A stretch of 64,000 nucleotides of DNA from an uncultured Lachnospiraceae bacterium (GTDB taxonomy: Bacteria > Bacillota > Clostridia > Lachnospirales > Lachnospiraceae): positions 62,001-126,000 of the forward strand of contig CAJUFE010000001.1 in assembly GCA_910585635.1 (NCBI GenBank), written 5' to 3'. Position 1 is the stretch's first letter; every line of letters begins with the position of its first letter. This document shows positions 1 through 7,157 of this stretch, in pieces. A program made the position numbers and the translations under genes. A model generated the notes under the pieces. The model was not told where the DNA came from, searched no databases, and worked only from the letters and a program-made list of their open reading frames with translations.

Positions 1-732
1 AAGGCGGCCTCTTTTGTCGGCAGGTACGAGCAGGTCCCGCCCATGTATTCGGCCCTGAAGGTCAACGGGAAAAAGCTCTATGAGCTGGCCCGTGCCGGGA
101 AAGAGGTGGAGCGCAAGGCCCGCCCGGTGGAGATCTTGGCCCTTTCGGTGGATTGGGTGGAGCTTCCCAGGGCAGGGCTTACGGTGACCTGCTCCAAAGG
201 CACCTATATCCGGACCCTGTGCCACGACCTGGGACAGGCCTTAGGCTGCGGCGGGGCCATGGAGCATCTAAAGCGCACCAGAGTGGGGCGCTTTGGCTGG
301 CAGGAGGCCCTCACCCTGGCCCAGATCGAGGCGCTGCGGGATGAGGGACGGCTGGGGGAGATCATCGTACCCATCGAGGCGATGTTCGACGGACCCAGGG
401 CTATCGCCACCCCGGAGGGGGACAAGCTGGTGATGAACGGGAACCCGGTCCGGGAGACGGACTTTGCCTGTGTGGTGGGAGCGGACGCGTCCTGGGAAGA
501 GCAGACCTCTGTGCTGGAGCAGGGTGGTCGGCAGGATGGAGCAGCCGGAGAAGAGCGGTCAAACGGGCAGCATGGGCGGATCCAGGGCGGGCCGGGCGGC
601 CTGCCGGTCCGACTCCCCAGAAAGGGCTTAGTGCGCGTGTACTCCAGCCGCCGGGAGTTCCTTGGCGTCTACGAGTATGACGAGGCCCGAGGCTGGTGGA
701 AGCCCAAAAAGATGTTCCCGAGGGAGACATAG
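1..732 (+). CDS. truB: tRNA pseudouridine(55) synthase TruB, 5'-truncated by window edge
   Basis: TruB converts U55 of the tRNA T-loop to pseudouridine in the cytoplasm. The frame is already open at base 1. The first visible block (PPMYSALKVNG, then KLYELARAGKEVER) is the conserved TruB segment after the catalytic region, so the N-terminus with the catalytic Asp lies outside the window. The internal block TCSKGTYIRTLCHDLG is also typical. The C-terminal PUA-like part (LVRVYSSRREFLGVYEY) is separated from the body by about 45 Gly/Gln/Arg-rich residues (bases ~485-620), which TruB proteins normally lack. It is followed after 7 bases by ribF, the usual truB-ribF pairing. Identity is secure; the insertion is an observation without known function. 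Confidence 0.93.
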   Translation, partial: KAASFVGRYEQVPPMYSALKVNGKKLYELARAGKEVERKARPVEILALSVDWVELPRAGLTVTCSKGTYIRTLCHDLGQALGCGGAMEHLKRTRVGRFGWQEALTLAQIEALRDEGRLGEIIVPIEAMFDGPRAIATPEGDKLVMNGNPVRETDFACVVGADASWEEQTSVLEQGGRQDGAAGEERSNGQHGRIQGGPGGLPVRLPRKGLVRVYSSRREFLGVYEYDEARGWWKPKKMFPRET

Positions 733-739
733 AAGAGCG

Positions 740-1738
740 ATGATCAATATAGAAAAAACAAGAAACTTTCAGATCGATGAGCCCACCGTGGTGACCATAG
801 GGAAGTTTGACGGCAGGCACTTAGGCCATCAGAAGCTGATCGGCAGGATGATGGAGATCAAGGAGACATACGGCTATAAAGCGGCGGTGTTCACCTTCAG
901 CGTCGCGCCGGCGGATCTGGTCCAGGGGAAGAGCCACACGGTGATCACCACCAACCAGGAGCGCCGGAACAACCTGCAGAAGATCGGGATCGACTATCTG
1001 GTGGAATACCCCTTTACCAAAGAGGCCGCCCACATGGAGGCGGAACGGTTCGTGAAGGAGATCTTGGTGGACCGGATGGGGATGCGGGCGATCGTGGTGG
1101 GACCGGACTGCGGCTTTGGCTATAAGCGGTCCGGCAACGCGGCTCTTTTGGAAAAGCTGTCCGGCGTCTATGGCTATCACCTGGAGGTGATCGAGAAGCG
1201 AAAGGACGAGGACCGGGATATCAGCAGCAGCTATGTCCGGGAGGAGCTGGATAAGGGGGAGATCGAGAAGGCCAACGCCCTTTTAGGGGAACCCTACTAC
1301 ATCCACGGCCAGGTGGTCCACGGGAACCACATCGGGGAGCCGATCTTAGGCTTCCCCACCGCGAACCTGCTGCCGCCGGGGGAAAAGCACCTGCCGCCCT
1401 TCGGGGTCTATGTATCCAGGGTGCTGATCGACGGGCAGTTTTACGGCGGCATCACCAATATCGGCCGGAAGCCCACGATCAAGACGAAGGACGGGGTCAG
1501 CCCGGTGGGCGTGGAGACCTTTATCTTTGACTACGAAGGGGACTTATACGGCCGGGAGATCGAGGTGGGCCTCCTCCACTATGTGCGGCCGGAGCGGAAG
1601 ATGGCCGGACTGGAAGAGCTAAAGGAGCAGATCGCCAGGGATAAGGACTTTGGACGGGCCTTCCTGGCAGGAAAAGAGGGCATCCTGGAGAACGCTCCGA
1701 GCGTGACCAGGGAAAAGAACGGAGGCTGGCGTGCATAG
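740..1738 (+). CDS. ribF: Bifunctional riboflavin kinase / FMN adenylyltransferase RibF
   Basis: RibF phosphorylates riboflavin to FMN and adenylates FMN to FAD. The N-terminal nucleotidyltransferase domain (about residues 1-180) shows GKFDGRHLGHQ and a later SSSYVREEL block. The C-terminal kinase domain (about 185-310) has GFPTANL and a GVY strand. The start at ATG 740 gives 332 residues, near the usual 310-330; longer versions of the frame would run back into truB. The stop codon lies inside the loop of a strong hairpin that probably ends the transcript. Position next to truB is conserved in Bacillota. The last ~25 residues (from about AGKEGILENAP) look like an unconserved tail. Confidence 0.95.
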   Translation: MINIEKTRNFQIDEPTVVTIGKFDGRHLGHQKLIGRMMEIKETYGYKAAVFTFSVAPADLVQGKSHTVITTNQERRNNLQKIGIDYLVEYPFTKEAAHMEAERFVKEILVDRMGMRAIVVGPDCGFGYKRSGNAALLEKLSGVYGYHLEVIEKRKDEDRDISSSYVREELDKGEIEKANALLGEPYYIHGQVVHGNHIGEPILGFPTANLLPPGEKHLPPFGVYVSRVLIDGQFYGGITNIGRKPTIKTKDGVSPVGVETFIFDYEGDLYGREIEVGLLHYVRPERKMAGLEELKEQIARDKDFGRAFLAGKEGILENAPSVTREKNGGWRA

Positions 1739-1758
1739 AGCAGGCCAGCCTCCGTTCT
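1716..1758. terminator. 15-bp perfect hairpin at the end of ribF, probable bidirectional terminator
   Basis: Bases 1716-1730 pair perfectly with 1744-1758 around a 13-base loop that contains the ribF stop codon. On the minus strand the stem is followed by a short T-run (TTTTCCC), so it can end minus-strand transcription. On the plus strand there is no U-tract, so termination of ribF there is less certain. Confidence 0.6.
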
Positions 1759-1781
1759 GCGTGTCCGGCAGGATACTGCGC

Positions 1782-1946
1782 CCATCGCTGCCATCCCAGC
1801 AGCAAGGTCTCTGTCCATCGCTGTCATCCCAGCAGCAAGGTCTCTGTCCATCGCTGCCATCCCAGCAGCAAGGTCTCTGTCCATCGCTGCCATCCCAGCA
1901 GCAGGGTCTCTGTCCACTGCCGCCGTTGGAGCAGCAGGGTCTCTGT
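1782..1946. repeat. 33-bp tandem repeat (minisatellite), four close copies plus one degenerate
   Basis: Unit of 33 bp beginning CCATCGCTGCCATCCCAGCA and ending GGTCTCTGT. Copies at 1782-1814, 1815-1847, 1848-1880 and 1881-1913 differ by single bases; a fifth, diverged copy is at 1914-1946. Units abut with no spacers. Because 33 is a multiple of three and the unit has no stops, several frames stay open across it; on the minus strand one frame reads an 11-residue repeat (GQRPCCWDGSD). It fills most of the gap between ribF and the small minus-strand gene at 1979-2251. Confidence 0.9.
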
Positions 1947-1978
1947 CCGCCGCCGGTCACCAGCAGCAGTTTGGCCGG

Positions 1979-2251
1979 TCAGGAGAAATGGTCCTCCTTC
2001 GGGCCGGCTGCCTGGGGGAGAAAGGGATACAGCTCCTCATAGGCCTCTTCCTCTGCGTCGCTCTGGGGCGGGGCCGGGATCAGGCCGGTGCAGTCCCTGG
2101 CGGAACAGACCGACCGCTCCAGGTCGTGGAATTCCCGGTGGGAGCCCATCTCGCCCACATCCTTGGCAGAGAGGCCGTCCCGCTGTTTTTCTGTGGCAGT
2201 GTGTTCCGGTATCTGCCCAGTTGGTACTTGCTCTTGTCCTTGGGTCTTCAT
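1979..2251 (-). CDS. Small uncharacterised protein (90 aa)
   Basis: Short hydrophilic protein, no family recognised. The start ATG at 2251 is supported by GAGGTGA five bases upstream on the minus strand. The product begins MKTQGQEQVPTGQ, contains a charged stretch (GEMGSHREFHDLERSVCSARDC, split here as GEMGSHREFHDLERS then VCSARDC) with two cysteines, and a tail rich in acidic and aromatic residues (EEEAYEELYPF). There is no signal peptide or membrane segment. The charged, non-repetitive composition and good ribosome-binding site argue for a real gene. The same frame continues past its TGA stop into the 33-bp repeat array. It is transcribed away from the flavoprotein remnant, as an isolated minus-strand unit ending toward the 1716-1758 hairpin. 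Confidence 0.55.
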   Translation of the reverse strand: MKTQGQEQVPTGQIPEHTATEKQRDGLSAKDVGEMGSHREFHDLERSVCSARDCTGLIPAPPQSDAEEEAYEELYPFLPQAAGPKEDHFS

Positions 2252-2312
2252 GATGATCACCTCAAGGTCAGTATGGGACATATGGGCTTTTTTTATACGG
2301 GCGATCCCATTT

Positions 2313-2348
2313 AAAAGGCCCCCGCATCCATCATGCCTGCGGAGGCCT
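2313..2348 (-). terminator. Terminator of the higBA-flavoprotein remnant transcript
   Basis: On the minus strand an imperfect stem of AGGCCTCCGCA with TGCGGGGGCCT is followed by TTTT. It lies about 30 bases after the stop of the flavoprotein fragment and so would end the higB-higA-fragment message. Confidence 0.6.
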
Positions 2349-2377
2349 AGTGGGTCTAGTGTCTTATGATCGACCGA

Positions 2378-3154
2378 TCATCGCGTATACCCTGCAGCGT
2401 TCCGGCCGGCGATACGTCCGAACACGATGGTCTCGGTCAGCGCGTTCCCGCCCAGATGGTTGGTCCCGTGGATGCCGCCCGTGACCTCTCCGGCTGCGTA
2501 CAGGCCTGGGATCACATTCCCCTGTGTATCCAGTACCTCGGTATTTTCGTTGATCTCCACACCGCCCATGGTGTGATGCACGGTGGGCACCCGGCCTGCG
2601 GCGTAGAAGGGCGCGGTGTTGATGCCGTTGTTCTTCTTCTCCGCATCCGTGAACAGGGTACGGCCGAACTCATCAGGCTCGCCTTCTAAGTCCCCTCCCG
2701 GACAATGGCGGTTATACTCCTCGATCGATGCCAGGAAGGTCTCCTCCGGCACGCCGATCATCCCGGCCAGCTCCTCCAGAGAATCCGCCTTGTAAGCACG
2801 CCCTGCATCCACCAGGTCGTTGATATGCTCGCCAAAGTTGTTGAGCTCCGTCCCCTCCGGATAGGTATCGCTGTCCATGATCATGTACATGAAATTGTCA
2901 GTCTGCTCGAACAGTGCCAGGGTCATATCATCCCGGCGTCCGCCTTCATCGGTAAAACGTTCCCCTTCTTTATTGACAAAGATGAAGCTAGTGGCGCCAT
3001 GGCCGATGTTGCCGGACAGGCTCCCGGTCTCAGGATCGCCTAAGGGGAGCAGCTGGATGTTCTCCATCTGGATCAGGTTCGCTCCGATCTCCTCTGCCAT
3101 CCGGATACCGTCGCCGGTCACGTTAGAGGAGGTGTTTTGTTGTTCTTGCATCAC
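2378..3154 (-). pseudogene. C-terminal half of a flavocytochrome c / fumarate reductase-type flavoprotein (remnant)
   Basis: The 258 residues match the substrate-binding and C-terminal FAD-contact parts of the FAD-dependent fumarate/urocanate reductase family. Visible are TGDGIRMAEEIGA, the HGATSFIFVNKEGERFTDE block, HHTMGGVEI, and the closing GLYAAGEVTGGIHGTNHLGG. The N-terminal Rossmann GxGxxG segment and everything before TGDG are missing; full-length relatives are about 450-600 residues. Its ATG overlaps the stop of the antitoxin-like gene at 3151-3450, so it may still be translated by coupling, but it cannot form a complete flavoenzyme. The break lies where the toxin-antitoxin pair begins, which suggests that the insertion of that pair, or a deletion at its edge, removed the 5' half. 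Confidence 0.8.
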
Positions 3155-3450
3155 CGTCCGGGTGTGGCGGAGCGGGGAGCAGGATGGACCGTCAAGCTGA
3201 GGCCCAGCTGCTGGAAGATCTTTAAGAGTGTGTGGAGATTAGGCGTGGACTTTCCCGATTCGATCCTTGCTACGGATGAATGAGGGAGGCCGCATCGATC
3301 AGCCAATTCTCTCTGGGAAAGTGCCAGGTCATGCCGCCTTTCGATCATAGCCCCAATGATCCGTGAGAGGGCCTCGACCTCATCGATATCTTTTGCGATC
3401 TCAGGGTTCGTGGCCCTGACATGATCTTTATAATCAGACCAGGTCGCCAT
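3151..3450 (-). CDS. higA: HigA-type antitoxin, XRE helix-turn-helix protein
   Basis: A 99-residue protein with a Cro/C1 helix-turn-helix at about residues 30-85: LALSQRELADRCGLPHSSVARIESGKS (given in parts: LALSQRELADRCG and SSVARIESGKS). It would neutralise the upstream toxin and repress the operon. ATG 3450 is chosen because AAGGAG lies eight bases before it. A GTG at 3459 in the same frame overlaps the toxin stop and is an alternative start. The C-terminus after LGLSLTVHP (PRSATPGR) may be foreign sequence read across the junction with the flavoprotein remnant, whose ATG overlaps this stop. Toxin-before-antitoxin order fits higBA. Confidence 0.8.
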   Translation of the reverse strand: MATWSDYKDHVRATNPEIAKDIDEVEALSRIIGAMIERRHDLALSQRELADRCGLPHSSVARIESGKSTPNLHTLLKIFQQLGLSLTVHPAPRSATPGR

Positions 3451-3455
3451 ATAGA

Positions 3456-3815
3456 TCACTCCTTTCTGGAGAGCCAGTCGTCACGTTCAGCTTTGGCTTT
3501 TATGATCTCGCGACGCGGCGTTTTTTGTGTTTTCTTGCGAAAATGATGGAGAAGGACATAGGTATCATCTTTGTGATAAAAATATAATACTCTATTATTT
3601 CCCGGACGGAGTTCCCATATGTCATCTTCCAGATGCTTGGTGATATTTTCACCTAATTGTGTGCCATGGTCTTCGAGCAGCTGGATATACATGACGATCT
3701 GTTTATGCTGTATCCGGGCATCTTTGTTTTTGGCACTTTTTCGTTGGAGATCATCAAGAAAGTCCCACAACTCCGATGTGCCATCTGCGGTGCTGTAGAA
3801 TTCGATCTTGAACAT
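3456..3815 (-). CDS. higB: HigB/RelE-superfamily toxin (Gp49-like)
   Basis: A 119-residue basic protein of the RelE/HigB fold, probably a ribosome-dependent mRNA endonuclease. Seen: an N-terminal strand MFKIEFYS, a central helix LWDFLDDLQRKSAKNKDAR, then the typical core IWELRPGNNRVLYFYHKDD and VLLHHFRKKTQKTP with its Arg/Lys cluster. ATG 3815 is preceded by AGAGGTGA at good spacing; a longer in-frame version starts at 3887 but lies upstream of the predicted promoter. The next gene, the antitoxin, follows directly. A consensus promoter with an overlapping inverted repeat sits just upstream. Confidence 0.82.
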   Translation of the reverse strand: MFKIEFYSTADGTSELWDFLDDLQRKSAKNKDARIQHKQIVMYIQLLEDHGTQLGENITKHLEDDIWELRPGNNRVLYFYHKDDTYVLLHHFRKKTQKTPRREIIKAKAERDDWLSRKE

Positions 3816-3849
3816 CTGCTCACCTCTCATGCATCTTTCGTATAAAAGG

Positions 3850-3892
3850 ATGATAGCAAAAATGCGTTCAAATGTCAAGAAAAGCATTTTTG
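3850..3892 (-). promoter_or_regulatory. Sigma-A promoter and candidate operator of higBA
   Basis: On the minus strand TTGACA (3878-3873), a 17-base spacer and TATCAT (3855-3850) form a near-perfect vegetative promoter for higB. A 9-bp inverted repeat, CAAAAATGC at 3857-3865 and GCATTTTTG at 3884-3892, flanks the -35 box and is a plausible HigA binding site (inference). Confidence 0.7.
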
Positions 3893-3894
3893 TA

Positions 3895-3923
3895 TTGCAT
3901 AAATGGCGTTATAGTGCTGTAAT
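3895..3923 (+). promoter_or_regulatory. Candidate promoter of the sortase gene
   Basis: TTGCAT (3895-3900), 17-base spacer, TGTAAT (3918-3923), divergent from and adjacent to the higBA promoter. The hexamers are imperfect. Confidence 0.45.
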
Positions 3924-3965
3924 AGAGAGGACGGATATGGATGAGGAAAGGAGCAACAGGCATAT

Positions 3966-5045
3966 ATGGAGGTTATGAAAAAGAAGAGACCCAGCATCTT
4001 ATGGCAGATGGTGATGCTCTGTATCCTGGTCAGCGTCAGCTGGGGGCTGACAGGCTGCGGGAGCAGAGAAAGGGGAGAGGAGGAGAGCGCCAGCACAGAG
4101 GAGACGCCTGTGCCGGAGCCCTCCACAGAGGCGATCCGGATCGAACAGACGGAGGCGGAGCCGGAGCCGATGCCGGAGACAGAGCCGGAGCCGTATACCT
4201 CTCCGATCGATTTTGAGGCGCTGTGGGCGATCAACCCGGATGTGATCGGGTGGATCAAGGTAGAAGGGACCAACATCGACTATCCCATCCTCTACGGGCC
4301 GGATAATGAGAAATACCTCCACACCGACCTGGAGGGCAATACCACCACAGCCGGTTCGATCTTCCTGGACTGCGATGACCAGCCGGACTTTACCAGCCTC
4401 CACAATGTGCTGTACGGCCATCACATGAAGAACGGCAGCATGTTCAAGGATGTGGTCTACTACAAGGAGCAGGTTTTTTTTGACGCACATCAGCAGATCG
4501 TCCTCTATACACCGGAGCGGGAGATCCATTTAAGGCCTCTGGCCGCCCTCTACACCTCCGCCGACCCGATCCGCCGCAAGACTGCCTTCAGGTCCTGGAG
4601 GGGCTTTAAGACCTATGTAAAGGCCATGACCCAGGACGCCCTCACCAGCGGAGCACCAAAGGAGCCGATCCGCCGGCTCTATTCCCTGGTCACCTGCAGC
4701 TATGAGTTCAACAACGCCAGGACGATCCTCTACGCCTATGAGGTAGGAGAGGGAGGCGCAGAGAGCCGCCCGAGAGACGATGTGGCGGAGAGCCGCCGGG
4801 AAGATGGCGCTGCGGAGAGCGGCATGGGAGAAAGCCGCCAGAAAGGCGGCAGAATAGAGAGCGGTCGGGAAGGTGGCAGAGCAGAGAGCGGTCGGGAGGA
4901 CAATGGGACAGAGAGCAGCATGGGACAAGGCGGCCGAGGGGGAGCGGGTGTGGATATGGAAGACTGGGAGAGATACTGGACCATAGAAGAAAAGACCTAC
5001 CGCAAACGGCTCGCGCCCCACCCGGCCCTGCTGCCGGAGATCTGA
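3966..5045 (+). CDS. srtB: Class B-type sortase with lipoprotein-like N-terminus and repetitive C-terminal tail
   Basis: Sortases are extracytoplasmic cysteine transpeptidases that attach proteins to the cell wall or to pilins. The catalytic triad is visible: His in VLYGHHM (about residue 160), Cys in LVTCSY (about 243) and Arg in FNNARTILYAYEV. The N-terminus has a hydrophobic segment ending LTGCGS, a plausible lipobox, followed by a Glu/Pro-rich linker. The last ~100 residues after the catalytic core are a degenerate Glu/Ser/Gly/Arg repeat (units like AESGREGG), absent from ordinary sortase B. Start at ATG 3966 or at 3975 (MKKKRP). No sortase substrate gene adjoins it; the next gene is convergent across a terminator. 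Confidence 0.85.
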   Translation: MEVMKKKRPSILWQMVMLCILVSVSWGLTGCGSRERGEEESASTEETPVPEPSTEAIRIEQTEAEPEPMPETEPEPYTSPIDFEALWAINPDVIGWIKVEGTNIDYPILYGPDNEKYLHTDLEGNTTTAGSIFLDCDDQPDFTSLHNVLYGHHMKNGSMFKDVVYYKEQVFFDAHQQIVLYTPEREIHLRPLAALYTSADPIRRKTAFRSWRGFKTYVKAMTQDALTSGAPKEPIRRLYSLVTCSYEFNNARTILYAYEVGEGGAESRPRDDVAESRREDGAAESGMGESRQKGGRIESGREGGRAESGREDNGTESSMGQGGRGGAGVDMEDWERYWTIEEKTYRKRLAPHPALLPEI

Positions 5046-5168
5046 CCGAAAGCAGGGGGTGCCGGAGAGCGGCATAGCAGACAGGGACACGGAGAGGCGG
5101 TCCGGGCTGCCATCAGCGTGTATCCGATGATCAGGCCATCGAGACATCAGGTCATCGAGATATCGAGA

Positions 5169-5236
5169 CATAGGAAAAAGAGGTCACTGCAGAGCGGAAT
5201 GATATCCCATGAGCAGCGGCCTCTTTTTTATCCTAT
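5169..5236. terminator. Bidirectional terminator between sortase and DUF1846 genes
   Basis: A long stem pairs 5175-5190 (AAAAAGAGGTCACTGC) with 5213-5229 (GCAGCGGCCTCTTTTTT), with one mismatch and one G-U pair; outer bases ATAGGA and TCCTAT extend it. T-runs flank the stem on both strands, so it can end both convergent genes. Confidence 0.8.
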
Positions 5237-5281
5237 GTATGATGCGCCAGGTGTCGTGCCTGCACCAGCGTTTACCGGCAC

Positions 5282-6760
5282 CTAATGATAGATCTTCTTA
5301 TGCTCATACACCGGTTCCGAGGTCAGCTGGACCCCCAGCTTCTTAAAGGTATTGATATCCACCTGGGACAGCATGACGGAGGTATGTACCTGGCAGCCGT
5401 TCAACTTGGGCAGCTGGGCCAGGGCTTTCTCCGCCACTGGGTCTGTAGCGGCGCTGACGGAAAGGGCGATCAGCACCTCGTCGGTGTGGAGCCGGGGGTT
5501 CTTGCTGCCCAGATACCGGGTCTTTAAGGTCTGGATCGGCTCGATGGCCGAGGGAGCGATCACATGGACATCATGGGGGATGTCCGCGCAGACCTTGACC
5601 GCGTTCAAGAGCAGGGCGGCGGAAGCCCCTAAGAGGGAGCTGGTGGCCCCGGTGACGATCCGCCCGTCTGCCAGCTCCATGGCGGCGGCGGGGGCCATCT
5701 CCGAGGTAGCCCGGGTGTTGCAGGCCCCGATCACCTGGCGCATGGAGGCGTCGATCTTATCCTTTTTCATCAGCAGCTCGATCTTATAGGCCTCATCGTC
5801 GGCCCCTTCCTCCCGGGCTACCCGGTTCAGGGCCTGATAATACCGGCGGATGATCTCCTGGTTGGAGGCTTCCCGGCAGGCCGTATCATCCACGATGCAG
5901 AAGCCGGCCATGTTCACGCCCATATCTGTGGGAGACTTATAGGGGCTTTCGCCGTAGATCCCGTCAAAGATCGCGTTCAGCACCGGGAAGATCTCGATAT
6001 CCCGGTTATAGTTCACCGTGGTCTCTCCATAGGCCTCCAGGTGGAAGGGATCGATCATGTTCACGTCATTTAAGTCGGCGGTGGCGGCCTCGTAGGCCAT
6101 GTTCACCGGATGCTTTAAAGGAAGGTTCCAGATCGGGAAGGTCTCGAATTTCGCATAACCGGCCTTCACCCCCCGCTTGCTCTCCTGGTAGAGCTGGGAA
6201 AGACAGGTGGCCATCTTCCCGCTGCCAGGGCCGGGGGCGGTGATGATCACCAGGGGCCTGGTGGTCTCGATATATTCATTTTTGCCAAAGCCCTCCCGGC
6301 TGACGATCCGGGAGACATTGCTGGGGTAGCCGTCGATGGTGTAATGCCGGTAGACCCGGATCCCCATATGCTGGAGCTTGGTCCTGAACTGGTCGGCAGA
6401 GGACTGACCGGAATACTGGGTGATCACCACGCTGCCCACGTAAAGCCCCTTATCGCGGAACTCCTGGATCAGGCGGCACACATCCACATCGTAGGTGATC
6501 CCTAAGTCGTTGCGGACCTTGTTCTTCTCGATCGCCGCCGCGTTGATCGCGATCACCAGCTCCGCCTGGTCCGCCAGCTGCAGGAGCATCCGCAGCTTAC
6601 TGTCCGGCGCGAACCCGGGCAGGACCCTAGAGGCATGGTAGTCGTCAAATAATTTCCCGCCAAATTCCAGGTAGAGCTTGTTCCCGAACTTGCTGATCCG
6701 TTCTCGGATCTTCTCCGACTGGAGTGTAAGGTATTTATCATTGTCAAATCCGATCTTCAT
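5282..6760 (-). CDS. DUF1846 / UPF0371 family protein
   Basis: A 492-residue cytoplasmic protein of the DUF1846 family, found in many Firmicutes and of unsettled function. It opens MKIGFDNDKYLTLQSEKI and contains a nucleotide-binding-like loop, ITAPGPGSGKMATCLSQLY, around residues 170-190. The length agrees with the family (about 490-500). ATG 6760 is preceded by GGAGG nine bases upstream. It is monocistronic, with its own candidate promoter at 6809-6837 and a terminator shared with the sortase gene. No signal peptide or membrane segment is seen. Confidence 0.88.
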   Translation of the reverse strand: MKIGFDNDKYLTLQSEKIRERISKFGNKLYLEFGGKLFDDYHASRVLPGFAPDSKLRMLLQLADQAELVIAINAAAIEKNKVRNDLGITYDVDVCRLIQEFRDKGLYVGSVVITQYSGQSSADQFRTKLQHMGIRVYRHYTIDGYPSNVSRIVSREGFGKNEYIETTRPLVIITAPGPGSGKMATCLSQLYQESKRGVKAGYAKFETFPIWNLPLKHPVNMAYEAATADLNDVNMIDPFHLEAYGETTVNYNRDIEIFPVLNAIFDGIYGESPYKSPTDMGVNMAGFCIVDDTACREASNQEIIRRYYQALNRVAREEGADDEAYKIELLMKKDKIDASMRQVIGACNTRATSEMAPAAAMELADGRIVTGATSSLLGASAALLLNAVKVCADIPHDVHVIAPSAIEPIQTLKTRYLGSKNPRLHTDEVLIALSVSAATDPVAEKALAQLPKLNGCQVHTSVMLSQVDINTFKKLGVQLTSEPVYEHKKIYH

Positions 6761-6808
6761 AGGTCGTGGCCTCCGTTTTTCGTATCATACATTTGGTCGC
6801 TATGCTTT

Positions 6809-6837
6809 ATTTTGCACAAACTTGGAGGAAAAGTCAA
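6809..6837 (-). promoter_or_regulatory. Candidate promoter of the DUF1846 gene
   Basis: Minus strand TTGACT (6837-6832), 17-base spacer, CAAAAT (6814-6809), about 50 bases upstream of the start codon. The -10 box is weak. Confidence 0.4.
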
Positions 6838-6867
6838 GAGGGTATCCAGAAGGCGAAAGGAAGAGAC

Positions 6868-6978
6868 AGAAAAAGACCCATCAGCTAGCTTGGCGGCACC
6901 TGATGGGTCGGATGACGATCGCTTAGACTAGGCGATCATATTCCTCTAAGGGCGGCAGATCCATCGCCGCCTTTTTCC
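6868..6978 (-). ncRNA. Predicted small structured RNA (~111 nt), family not recognised
   Basis: This stretch has its own promoter (6985-7013) and ends in a strong intrinsic terminator: 6909-6900 pairs perfectly with 6884-6875 (GACCCATCAG / CTGATGGGTC), followed by TTTTT. Two further hairpins precede it: GGCGGC/GCCGCC at 6971-6951 and GATCGC/GCGATC at 6937-6917. The terminator loop contains a second GCCGCC (6897-6892) that could compete for the first GGCGGC, allowing an alternative fold or pseudoknot. No open reading frame with a ribosome-binding site was noticed. It lies upstream of the DUF1846 gene, so it could be a terminated leader or attenuator of that gene, but a separate promoter downstream makes an independent RNA more likely. 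Confidence 0.5.
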
Positions 6979-6984
6979 AATTTC

Positions 6985-7013
6985 ATGATAGCATTTTGCC
7001 ATGATGGAGTCAA
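6985..7013 (-). promoter_or_regulatory. Sigma-A promoter of the predicted small RNA
   Basis: Minus strand TTGACT (7013-7008), spacer of exactly 17 bases, TATCAT (6990-6985). Predicted start near 6978, just before the first hairpin. No gene starts close downstream. Confidence 0.6.
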
Positions 7014-7116
7014 GAGTGAGATCTTCTTTATTTCAATGTGTGAAAGTAACGTAACTAACTAACAAAAGTACCATTCATATCGCCCGCCCCCCCAGAATAG
7101 ATTGAAAGAAAGGATG

Positions 7117-7140
7117 GCCCGGCATAACAGCCGGGCTTTT
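7117..7140 (+). terminator. Short hairpin with T-tract just upstream of the carboxypeptidase gene
   Basis: GCCCGGC (7117-7123), 6-base loop, GCCGGGC (7130-7136), TTTT. It sits 17 bases before the GTG start, so it could be an attenuator in the leader or the end of a short upstream transcript. The rest of 7014-7116 shows only a C-rich run and no gene. Confidence 0.5.
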
Positions 7141-7157
7141 GGAGAGAAGGCCAGGCG

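Noticed and set aside
1782..1946. Possible CRISPR array
   Set aside because: The 33-bp units abut directly with no unique spacers, and no cas genes are present. It is a tandem minisatellite.
1731..2042. 103-codon plus-strand frame encoding repeated QQQGLCP peptides
   Set aside because: It starts inside the ribF stop region and is open only because the 33-bp unit lacks stops; there is no ribosome-binding site.
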